Positions 10,714-21,400 of a DNA stretch of 64,000 bases are shown piece after piece. The notes under the pieces are model-generated. The model saw nothing but the letters and a program-made list of their open reading frames with translations, was not told the origin of the DNA and did no database searches. Numbering within the stretch: the stretch's first letter is position 1; every line of letters starts with the position of its first letter. The stretch lies in the NCBI GenBank assembly GCA_947652115.1, contig OX393570.1, positions 6,354,210 to 6,418,209 on the forward strand, read 5' to 3'. Source of the DNA: Blastomussa wellsi. Its lineage: Eukaryota > Cnidaria > Anthozoa > Scleractinia > Plerogyridae. Made by a program: the position numbers and the translations under genes.

Positions 10714-11880
10714 CAAGCTCGTACCTGGACAGTTTCAATAACATCCTTTGTAGTCTGGGATAGGCATCATTCAGCTTTCGGAAGATTGATTCCAACGGTT
10801 TTTGATCTTTTTCTACAATTACCCTGTGCACATACACGTACTTGTGAAACGCCTGTGCTCCCCAGACGATTTTAAGCAGCTCTCCCTCGATGTTCGCACA
10901 TCTTCTCAAGCAGGCCTAGGAAGTCAGTCTTTTGGATCCGAATGTAACTGGCGTGCTCACCTGCAGGATCACTGCGCCAAGGCCCTTGCTGCTTGCATCT
11001 ACGTTTAGCACTGTTTCCTTGGTATTGTCAAAATAAGTGAGTGTAGTTGCGCTTGTGATGATAGTTTTCACTTGTTGTGGTTTTTCCCAAACAAATGCTG
11101 CGTCTTTGTGTTTAAGTTGTGATATGTGTTCTTGTATGTCAGCCTTGTGTTCAATAAGCTTGTCCAGGTAATTGAAAATTCCTAGCTAGTATGCGAAGGA
11201 CACCTTCTTCGTCTACTGAGGGTGACATTTCATTAATGGCTTTGATCTTCTCAGGATCCGGTTTTAAACCTTCAGATGAGAATAGGTGTCCCACATAGCT
11301 TACTTCTGGAACTCTGAGTTTCACTTTCTTGGGGTTAAACTTCAATCCTACTTCTCTGCTCCTGTCTAGCTCTTCTCAACTTCTCATCAACTTCAGTTTG
11401 GTCTTTACCATGTATCAGGAAATCATTCACTATGATTTCAACAGGGAACCATTCATACAAGTGTCTGTCCATCTCCCTTTGGTAGAATTCAGGGGCTGGT
11501 GAGATACCAAAAGGGAGTCTGATAAATCGGTATCGCCCCAAGGGGTGTTAAAGGTTAAGAGCTTGGAACTCTCGTCATCTACAAGGAGCTACCAGTATCC
11601 ACTGCATGCATCAAGTGAAGTGAAACTCTTTGCACCTGAAAGTCGGTTGGCTACTTCTTCTGCAGTAACCATTGGTAAGTGGGGTCGTTTCAATGCCTTG
11701 TCACAAAACTTACAGGGACGAGTGGTTTTCTTGTCATGTTCCTTTAACTTCCTAACAGGCTGTATTCCTATTGAACGGTCTGTTCCAGAATTTGCTGATG
11801 TGCAGAAACTTGCACTTTTGCAATTCTTTTGCAATTTCCTCAAAGGTTCGGCAGTATATATATCATTAGTAAAATTCAAC
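10680..11880 (-). pseudogene. Ty3/Gypsy RT and RNase H remnant
   Basis: Reading 11880 down to 10680, motifs follow in order across shifting frames: FTSLDACSGYW (RT active-site Asp region), RFIRLPFGISPAPEFYQ, then VNDFLIHG where the catalytic YxDD should be (Asp changed to Asn in the first position), VSYVGHLFSSEGLKPDPEK, and RNase H-type ANIEGELL with KPLESIF. Frameshifts near 11340 and 11150 and the altered catalytic motif show it is inactive. Confidence 0.8.
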
Positions 11881-12057
11881 TAGTGGTCTATTATCAATGC
11901 TGCGTTCTGATTGGTTGAGCTACTACCAGGCTATATGTTATAGCCCACTAGTAGCGAAAGCGCTGGCTTTGAAAACCAAAACAATGGCGGCTGAATTGCG
12001 TTTTGCTGAAGTTTCGGACGAGTATTTGAGCTCATTATTAGATAAGTATATACTTTC

Positions 12058-12098
<41 letters not shown>

Positions 12099-12120
12099 GG
12101 CCTCTGAGTCAATAGCCCAT

Positions 12121-12151
<31 letters not shown>

Positions 12152-12190
12152 GAGCCCAATCGGGCTCGAGGAATAATTGTTAATGAGCCT
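11881..12190. mobile_element. Hairpin MITE-like element
   Basis: Contains a near-perfect palindrome centred at about 12128, GGGCTATTGACTCAGAG against CTCTGAGTCAATAGCCC, beside AAACAATTATTCCTC and its complement GAGGAATAATTGTT. Related elements lie at 14020-14305 and 22190-22320. It is inserted inside the Ty3/Gypsy remnant. Confidence 0.65.
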
Positions 12191-12269
12191 TCTGAATGGT
12201 CAGGTCAGGTTTCTTTAGCAGTTCTACTCTCAGCTCGTCAGATAGTACACCTCCCACGATTCGAACCCC

Positions 12270-12700
12270 TTACGAATCTCGCAGATCGCCAAAGGCACAT
12301 GTTAGCGACAACCGTTTCAGTTCGCTGACAAAATTATCGACCCTCTCTCCAGCTTTCTGGTTACACTGATTAAACACTAACACTAACCTCTCATAGATGA
12401 CATTCGTTGTTCCCTCGCAGAGTTCCCTCGCATACATCTGCATAGCATTCCTTATCTTCTCCCGCGTTGTAAACAAAATGACTATATTCTTCAATCGCTT
12501 CGGGTTCAGCACAATGAAGCAACATGTTTACTTTCAATTTATCCGGTTTGTCATCCTTGCCTTTCGCCACAAGATAAATTTCAAACAGCATCAAAAGCTT
12601 TCATCAGTTGTCCGCCGCATTAGCATCGAGTAAAAAGGGACCAGGAGATCTCGAATCTGGCTCAGCCGGTTTGTCACTCAGTCAACGTTTGCAATTTTCT
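12270..12700 (-). pseudogene. Ty3/Gypsy gag remnant
   Basis: Two overlapping minus-strand frames carry the retrotransposon gag pattern: KVNMLLHCAEPEAIEEY upstream, then VFNQCNQKAGERVDNFVSEL in a shifted frame. It follows the LTR and primer-site-like sequence as expected for gag. No zinc knuckle is left. Confidence 0.65.
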
Positions 12701-12719
12701 TACGTTCGTTCTGGCACCA

Positions 12720-12848
12720 TGTTGTGACAAACTCAGCGATTAACATGTTTGCCATTCGACATGTTCTTTGTAAACTCAAATGGCCGCTCGATGTGTTTGG
12801 CGGCCCATTGAAGTCAGGAACTCTTAATCCGTAGGGGGGTCCCCACAG
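12720..12848 (-). repeat. 5' LTR of the Ty3/Gypsy element (129 bp)
   Basis: On the minus strand it starts TGTGGGGACC and ends GTCACAACA, the TG...CA termini expected of an LTR, followed at once by TGGTGCCAGAACG, which resembles a tRNA primer-binding site. The short length is unusual but plausible. Confidence 0.6.
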
Positions 12849-14019
12849 ATTACAATAATATAAAATCTGAGAACCTGTGCTTTCCTTGTGAGTCAGTCTC
12901 AGATAAGATGATCATGTAGCGTTACATATTAAAGTCAGACAAATAGAATTAGACAAATAATGAATTTCTGGGCTTATTTTGGGATTTGAATTTGTCTTGG
13001 TGTGCAGTCCACAAATGGCTCAGTAAATCTGCATCTAAGTTACACATCTGAAAGATCTTGACATTAGCCACGAACCATATGTTTGCAAAGTCACAATGCA
13101 CATTAAGGTGGTAGGTGAACGACAATCGTTATGAACAATTAAACTATTCAGTAGGTTACTGTATCTCCTAAACTCAAAACAATGGTATCCCAGTATTGAT
13201 AGATATTGTTAAATAAAAGTTTTTATGCACACTCCAACTGAACACAGGAACGTCGCATTGAACACAAGCGAAATACTGCAATGGCCAGATCGACAAGACG
13301 ATCTCTGAACGCAGTTATTCCATGCGATATGTACTTGCTGTGTGAGGCGATTTTCGCGATCCCTTAATTGCCAAATACTGATGAAAATGGTCAGATAGGA
13401 CTATAGAAACATTAATGGCTCTGCTGAATTGTCTCTCCTCTTCAAAGGCCTTGTCTTCTCGTACCCTTTCCGTAATTAACATCCATATCAAACGAAACCA
13501 GGCTGTGAACGCTTCAAAATCAGCACAACCCCGCTACATTGTGAACTTCGTCCGCCAGTTTTGGATTTATTTTGGCCATTTTCTTAACTAAACCATGATT
13601 GGTCGAAATGCCGGATAACAAAGGCCATTTTCATGTCACTGGCAGAGATGACCATCTGGGCTGGGTTTTACCTGCAATTACGGGTGACCAGTTTTAAGAT
13701 TGACACGTTCGTGGACTTTTTCCAATGTGAGATCGCTCCAACGCACCGTTCACAGATAAAACACATTCATTGTATCCGTCGATCCCTGCTTGCTAATCAG
13801 TGCAATGAAGCGAATCGAAAACGCACATTCAATAAATTTCTTTCCGCGAAGCCGATTTCGCCGCCAAATTATAGTTCACCGCCAAATTATAAAATAAATT
13901 ATAAATTACCTGTCCACAGAAATGAAAAACGATCCATGTAACATCAGTGACGGCAGCACACTCTTGACACATTCAACACTTTAGATAACGGCATCTTCTA
14001 TCTCCTTTTAGTAGAAACT
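12849..14019. other. No gene seen
   Basis: Non-coding sequence without a domain or repeat I can name. The longest frame (13633-13941) has no recognisable motif and no splice context. Confidence 0.4.
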
Positions 14020-14212
14020 CAGTGGCGTTCTATTGGAAATCCTCGAATCTGATTGGTTCTCCCACTGTTTTCTATTCACCGATAGAAAACAACCGCGCGA
14101 GCGTAGCTCTTTTAGCGGTAGTTTTCTTGAATTTTGGCTCAAAAGTGCACAGTATTGTAGGTTTTGGGCTGTAATCCTTTAGAGTTTCTACTAAAACAAT
14201 TAGACGACTCGC

Positions 14213-14255
<43 letters not shown>

Positions 14256-14305
14256 CGACTATTCGCTCATGGAAAACTCGGGCACGTATTCTAATTGTTA
14301 AATAC
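14020..14305. mobile_element. Hairpin MITE-like element
   Basis: Same organisation as 11881-12190: an opening TCTGATTGGTT, a middle CTAAAACAATTAGACGACTC, a palindromic core near 14225-14275 (CGAGCGATAGTCAACTCG against CGTCGACTATTCGCTC), and a closing ATTCTAATTGTTA. Non-coding. Confidence 0.6.
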
Positions 14306-14882
14306 GCTCCCTGAGGACAATTCTCCTTATGCGCTCCCTGAAGAGAATTTCGAGGCCAAGCTGACATGGCATGTCAGCACTGTTCAGATGCTCTTGCAAC
14401 ATTTTAGATGCGATTGAGTTTACAACGAATACTACTTCACATCAGGTGAAAACCTGAAAATAAAATAAAGAATTTATTAAAATATGACAACTTTATTGTC
14501 CATATAAGAATAGCCTATGCTAACAAATTTGTTTTCATCAGCAAGCAAATTGAAGAAACGACGATGTTGTACTTCAGTCTATGAAGTTATTACAAAGACG
14601 CTTAGCATGCTTGTAAACGATATTTCCAGTCACAAAGCTCTTTCTGTTAATTTTTGGTCTGGTGATACGATGCAACTCAAAAATTATTCCGTTATTAAAC
14701 AGTTGGCTTTTACCATAATTGCTTTCAATTTTTACAAACATGCATATCAAATTATTGTTTGCAATTCAAATTACATCGTTAGAAAAATTCGTGGTCCTCA
14801 CATTCAATACTAGAGGAAAGGGTCGATCAAAAATTATCAGAGCCTTATCGAAATCATATGAGGCTGGATACTGACGTACCAC
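14306..14882. promoter_or_regulatory. Upstream flank of the DEG/ENaC gene
   Basis: About 580 bp of AT-rich sequence between the hairpin element and the channel start codon; promoter and 5' UTR should lie here. I see no convincing TATA box. A 98-codon frame at 14517-14813 has no recognisable motif. Confidence 0.3.
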
Positions 14883-15453
14883 ATGGAAAGCGAAAACCCT
14901 GACGATAGCACGGATACCAAGGCCGCTGCTTTAGGAAGGAAATGGAGACACTTCATCGACAACTCAACTCTTCATGGCATGCAATACATATTTAACGGCC
15001 AAACAAAGGTTCGGAGTATTATATGGGCTTTATTCCTCATGATGGGTATAGGGTTCTTTTTGTATCAATCCTCCCTGCTTTTGAAAAGATTTAAAAGTTA
15101 TCCAATTAATACGAAGATGACGCTGAAGTATGAAGAAAAGCCCAATTTTCCTGCAGTCACCATATGCAATCTTAACATGCTGAAGAAGTCCTTTGTGAAA
15201 AAACACCAGGCTGAAGAAGTGCTAAGGTACACCTTCAGGGATACACTACAAAAGCAAAGTGGAACCAAAGTGAATATCACCGCCATAAATTGGGATTATT
15301 TTAAAGGCGCCATCATGGAGGAAATATACAGTTTCGGAGGCCATCAAATTCGGGAAATGATGGCAAGATGTTCGTGGAGCGGACAAAAATGTGATTATAA
15401 AAATTTCACCCAAACTTTAACATCTATGGGCCTTTGCCATACATTTAACTCCG
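14883..15453 (+). CDS. DEG/ENaC exon 1: N-terminus, TM1 and start of ectodomain
   Basis: Encodes the cytoplasmic N-terminus, HG motif, TM1 and FPAVTICNLN, ending phase 1 in FNSG before GTAAGT (15454). Reading through the donor gives an early stop at 15476, so splicing is needed. Confidence 0.92.
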
Positions 15454-18400
15454 GTAAGTCCTTCTCTTCTTGTTAGAGTAGTGGCGCATCAAACGTCACA
15501 TGGTGCGGCGGCATGTCGCAGCGCATATATATATATAGCAGAGATAAAAATGCAGAGAGGTATTTTGTGAATCACCTTTATTGTCATTGTTGTTCATTTC
15601 CTTACTTAATATTGGGAATTCGAGGAATTATAAAGAGATGAAAAGAAACGCGGCGTTTTGGTAAATAACAAATGATCAGTCAACTTTAGCTCAATTTTAA
15701 TTTGCAAAGCTAAAAATAAAATATTATTCTACTTCAGCTGCGAAGTTTTACTTGCTAAAAACGCCTCCACTGTCAACTTTTGGTTTTAAAATCTTCCGTT
15801 AATTCGGTTCATATCCAACGCGCGCTCGTGGAATAATTGCTTAATAGTATCAATGAAAGGAATATATCAATATTTTCTTTGCACAGACATATGCTCAGAA
15901 TTGCAGGTGTTAACCCTATTCTGACCGGGAGGGGGGGGGGGGGGGGGGGTCTTTTGAGGCCTGGGCCAACTTTGAAGATGTATAACTTCATGGCAGTTAA
16001 AGCTATCACCACCAAACTTGGCGACTTTCCTAAAAATCTCTGGAAATATTTTGACACTTGTATCACGTGATCACCAACTTTGACGTTACCATGGTAAGCT
16101 TACGAGAGCTGCTACACTACCGTATTTATGGGTTGTTTGTCTCAATGCAGTAAAGCACGATTAGTTACCATTGACTAAAACGCGTTTTCGGCGTCGCAGT
16201 GATGCGTATAAATTAAAATTTCGCGCTCTTATTTACGACAGCCAATGAAATGGGTGGAATTTTATTCAAATGAGTAATTAGCACTTTTGATCCCACAGGA
16301 AGATTTTTGCATCCAAGTGGCGATTTCTGCTGGGATTTTAGTTAATATTGTCTTTTCTTTTTCTTAAAAGTTAAAGTAACAAACCTATAGGTGAAACCGT
16401 GAGTGATCAAACTTATTTCCAGGAAATGATGGTCGGGAGATGTTAAAAGTGAAAAATGCTGGATCCAATTTTGGACTAAACCTTGTTTTAAACGTACAGC
16501 AACAAGAGCACATTAGTTTATTGGCAGATCAGGCAGGATTCAAGGTCCTTGTACATGACCAAGAGACACCACCTATGGTTGAAGAACTCGGTTTCTCGAT
16601 TGGTCCAGGCACGACCACATTTGCAGCGATCACGAAGAGAAAGGTGACATTATAATAAAATCTGTTAAATTTTATTTGTTTTGAAACTGAGAGATGATCA
16701 TCTAAGTGAATTTCCAATTTAAGCAATTGAAATTAATTAATTCATATTTGAATTATCTCATACACTTAACGTCACTTCACTCCTCACAGGAAAACATGAA
16801 ATCAATAAATAGACCTCGCTCCCGATGTGTGGCTTCATAGCTCAGTTGGCGGCTGGATACCGTGGATAGTTTCACTACCGCGCGCGCACACTGTTGATGC
16901 AAGAATTTTAGATATACGCGCGCGAGCTGACGAAAGCTCAGGCAAAACTGATCAACCACGAAATTATGTTACACACTTCAAACCAATACTTAATCCATAA
17001 CTGATTTTCAAAGTCAGATAATGCTGTTTAAATCTTCAAACATTATGAGTTTGCAGATTTTTTTCATGGAGTTTCACCAAACGCCCAGTATCAGCAAAGT
17101 TCGTGTGTCAAACTACGATATTGCCTAGTTTCTATAGCTCACTTTCAAAATCAGGTGTTTTTTTTTTTAATTTTATCACGACCAATTGTATCGCGGGCCC
17201 ATATTGGAAGTACAATTCTTTCCTTGAAGGTAGTTTTCTAGCTTTATAATCTGGTTTACTACACGGAAATATTGTCGGCAATTCCCTGAGATGCTTTTTC
17301 TTTCCTTTTTTAAATTCGTGTATGAGACGATTACAGTTTCAATGTTTTGTTGCGGGTTAATCTTATTTATCCCTTTTGAAGTCGAGATTTATCTTTAGGA
17401 ATTCGATAAAACGATAGGTTCGAATTTTTCCTGGAATAGTTATTGCGCAGCGGAACACAGCAGTTATAATGAGAAGGCATACCTACTTATTCATTCACCA
17501 CGAAAGCCGCAATTTTTAATTGTGTCCTTCCAATGCAAGCCTTCACTACTTTTAGTCCGCGGCAACCAAACATGTCACGTGATTTTGAAAGTGAGCTATT
17601 CTGATGACGTATTTGTTACAATGTGGGTGGCAAAAGTGGCAACTTTCCTCCACCTTTTCGCGAGTTTCATTCGGTGAAATTCGGTAAAAATTGGCAGAGG
17701 GGATATAGCTGTTTTGCTTCACATGGTGCAAAGAGGAGAGGAGGAGGCAAAGAGGAGACAAAAACAACAAACTTGTAAATGACAAAGAGACTACCCTTAC
17801 AACCCCATGTTTTTAAGCTCAGAACTCGTGTCTGGGAAGCATCTGTGTACTGTAAAAAGTTTAGAAAATTTCACCTAAGGAAAATGAATAAAATCGAATT
17901 TAAATACACATAAACACTGAAAGTCGCAATTGTTTGGGTAGTCTTAATTTAACACTTCAAGCCATTAATTTATCTGAGATTATTGCGGATAGGCATTTGC
18001 CGATTGTGCTAGTAAAAGTGGCATATTATGCTAGTGGCAGTGCTCGTTTTTTGCCCAAATTATGCTCGCTTTGCAAAGGGACATTTTTCACATTAGTGAC
18101 ATTACTCGTCCGGTCGTCCCCCTCCTCGTGTATTTTTCAGTGGTGGATTCGAGGCGTCTATCCCGGGAAAGTTGTGCAGGCTTTGGTCTATCCTCTCTGT
18201 TCTCGCTACCTTGTAATCTATCGGGATGTAAGTTCACTGCACTTGACTGGTTTGGCGTGGCGGCCGCCATTTTTTAAACGAGCACTGGGAGAAAGACTAA
18301 GGAGTCTGGGACCGAGACACAGACTTCCGGTTCCGTTTCATCGAACTCCCGCGGTATCTCAACACAAGTAAAAAAAATCGAAAAATAGGAGTGGAAGCAA

Positions 18401-21400
18401 CTGTTAATAGTAATCTATCGTTTTTAGTAGCTGAGATCTTCGTTTTCTTGAATTATTCTAAAATTGTGCTATTAAGACAAGAAAATATACGGATTATGCT
18501 AGCAGTGTTACTTTTGGAAAAAGGGCAAAAATTATGCTCAATTCCTCAGATTATGCCAAAAATTATGCTAGCAAGAGCCTAATTGCGGAACAATCTACAT
18601 CTTCATGTACATCTACATTGAACTACATCGGTAATGTCATCCGACATCACACCAATTATGAACCCTTCTGGGGCCGGGGGGGGGGCCTTCGGAAGCCCCC
18701 TCATGTAACTTCAAAACAGTTAACGCTGTGGTCACCAAATTTTAAACACAGGATGCTGTAGACAATTATTGTAGTCATTTTAGATGCTTTGTTGGCATGG
18801 TGACGTAATAATGACGTCATTCTATTTAATCAATATTTCTTCATGATTCGATGTATAACCAGTCAACATGTATGATGAGATTCTTGTGCATGACAATAGT
18901 TAGTTGTCATTAGCAACAATAATGACGTCACTATGACGTCTTTAACATCTAAATAGCCGCCATCTTGGATCCGCCATTTTGAATTTCTTTAAAATCGTTT
19001 ATTTCATTAAATATCCTAAAAATTGAAGTTATTGGACCGTAAAACATAAATGCCTTATGAAAGAATGTTTCAAAAATGTACAAAGCAAATTAGTCTTCAT
19101 TGTAAATCGTTAATTAGAGACAATTAATTAGCTCAATCGGATCGAATCAGTTTAGAGAGCTTAAAGCATATTTAGCGATAGAAATAAATAAACCAGTAAA
19201 AACCGTACTAGAAAAAACAAATTACAGCTCATGGCCATGTGGCGTGTGTCAGATAAAACTCTAGAGGGTGAAAAGCGCTCAGTGGAGAGAAACGGCAAAG
19301 ACCTTAACCTCAGCTAAACATTCGCTAAATTACAGTCGGATGGGACTATTCGAGTTAAAATTTCTCTTTATTATACAAAATGAAGCAAGCATTCGTAAAA
19401 AATGCGAAACTGGCCGAAAGCGAATTAAATCTGTTCAAATTTAACCGAAATTATGTTGAGTTTTTCGTGATGTCAGCCAATGAGTGTTGATTCTAACCTT
19501 GATTCTAGCAATGCCTACAGTCCAATCAACCAATTTTTTTAATAGCAATTTATTTCAAAAATTAATATTACAATATAAAGAAATTATAACAAAAAAAAAA
19601 AGATATATGTACAACAACCACGAAGATAAAACAAACAAATACAGGTATCTACGAACGACTGAAATCGTTCTATTATTACTTAGTTCTTTACATTTTTATT
19701 ATTATTCTGTTAGCAAATACAATTACACGTACGTATTAACGTCCAATCAGCCAATGAGAACGCGGTTCCCAGATTCTGGAGAAACAACAGGATACTGGAA
19801 CACGATTAGCAACGCCGTTTCGCAGACGTTACTTTTCCTCTTTAGGAAATAGTAAACGGTTGCATGCAAGCTAACTCCAGATTAGCCCTAGCTCATCGTG
19901 CTATGAATTCAGCCGACATCATCTAACATTGCCTTCATCTTGTGGTGTTCTCAGGTTGTCAATCTACCGCTACCGTACGAAACAAATTGCTCTGCGTCTA
20001 CTATCAGCAATATTCCTGGTTACTCTCAGTACACGACTTCCTCTTGTATGCTGACGTGTCATTCCAAGCATATTGCGAGAAATTGTGGCTGCAGAGACAT
20101 CAGACTGCCAGGTAAGTAGTAAACTTCGTTAACAGCATTCAATTTCAATTGATTCACTTAAAAAATTAACTTAAATCATTCATAATAAAAAAAATAATCA
20201 ATATTTTGTATTTTCGTGCTTTTTAGCCCCTGTAGATGAGCCTGGCATACATGTTTGTGGCCTGAGAGAAACGGTGATGTGTGCATTTCAGGAACTGGGT
20301 AAGTTAACAGTAAAGACACCAAAACAATATATACAAGGGAACAGTTCATTCAAAACTATACGTATTTTATACAAGAATCTGAGAAATAAAAAAGGTCAGT
20401 CTGTTATCTCAACATAAGCTCAACCTGATACCTTTCGCACCCCTATCGAATTTGAAAACAAGAAAATAATCTTTGTCTATGTGCCCCATTTTGCACGATG
20501 AGGGAATGCGAGTTAGGATGTACATCCAACTTGATGTGGTGACTCACGCATAGAGCTGCCGTTCAGCTGTTATTTATTTCCTGTTTTCAGCAAATTTTCA
20601 CAAGGTCGGAGGTGGTGACTGTAATTGCCAAGTGCCCTGCGAAACAATTTCTTATAGACCCAGCCTGTCTTACGGTGCTTTCCCTAGTAAAAGCGTCGCT
20701 TTTGACCTTGTACAAGAAAGATCGACGGAAAACAGTACAACAAGGCGTTACGAATTGGCTGATGCTTTACATGAAAACATGAGGTATGTTTTTTTAGTAA
20801 ACGTGCGTTGTCCTTCGTGTGGCTTTCTCCATCTGTCGTGAATGAAAGGTCGGGCACTTACACAGCCTGTAGTCGCCCATGCCAAAATACATCCGTAAAT
20901 GCAGAAACATTTGTTCTAGAACGCAAAGTAGCCCAACGACTCGGTGCATGCGTTTTCCAAATTTCTATATATACCAGCAGCTGCTCGCTTACCGAAAGTT
21001 AATAGAATATACATTGAGCCAGCTGGCCAAAGAGTAGCTTCCCAAGCTTGAAGAAGCCCTAAGGAAGAGGTCGCAGGAGTCTAGCCAAAAGAGGTCGCTA
21101 TAAACGATCGAGTACCGGGCCCGCTTACTGCGAAAGGTGGCCACACGGAGAAGATTGGACTACTTTCGTTGTCTTATGAACAATGTTTGTGGTCAGTGCT
21201 GCTGCTGCTGCTGCTGCTATTCCCTTTTTTGTATGTGTTCTCTTTGTTACTCACGCGTGTAAAATTCTAGGGGACTAGGGGTATGTCTCATCCTCCCGGG
21301 AGGGGATGATGGGCCATTGCAGGGTTACAACCCAGGCATAACTGAGCTAGTTGGGCGATATCCTGTCACTGTATAGTGTCTCACCCAAGGACATAACGCA

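Larger units (their letters stand above)
10583..12848 (-). mobile_element. Internally deleted Ty3/Gypsy LTR element
   Basis: Read on the minus strand: 5' LTR (12720-12848), a primer-binding-site-like TGGTGCCAGAACG at about 12708-12720, a gag piece (12270-12700), protease not found, reverse transcriptase (11150-11880), RNase H (10680-10910), then a 3' LTR-like copy (about 10588-10713). Integrase is missing and the frames are broken. A hairpin MITE (11881-12190) separates gag from RT. The pentamer GATTA occurs at 12849 and at 10578, a possible target duplication, although five extra bases separate the latter from the LTR end. Confidence 0.75.
16644..19954 (+). other. DEG/ENaC intron 2 (3.3 kb), repeats only
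   Basis: Holds a decayed tRNA-like stretch near 16840, an iterated TTATGCT repeat (17980-18590), a G-rich repeat (18640-18960) and a LINE scrap (19785-19880). No additional ASIC-like exon is needed or seen: exon 2 joins exon 3 at exactly the expected family position. Confidence 0.6.

Noticed and set aside
13633..13941. 102-codon plus-strand frame
   Set aside because: No recognisable motif, no splice context and surrounded by repeats.
16825..16900. tRNA gene suggested by CATAGCTCAGTTGG
   Set aside because: The A box resembles a tRNA but no B box or acceptor stem follows at the right distance. At most a decayed tRNA-like repeat.
20808..21002. Frame overlapping and following DEG/ENaC exon 5
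   Set aside because: Out of frame with the channel; the GTATGT donor at 20784 ends the real exon.
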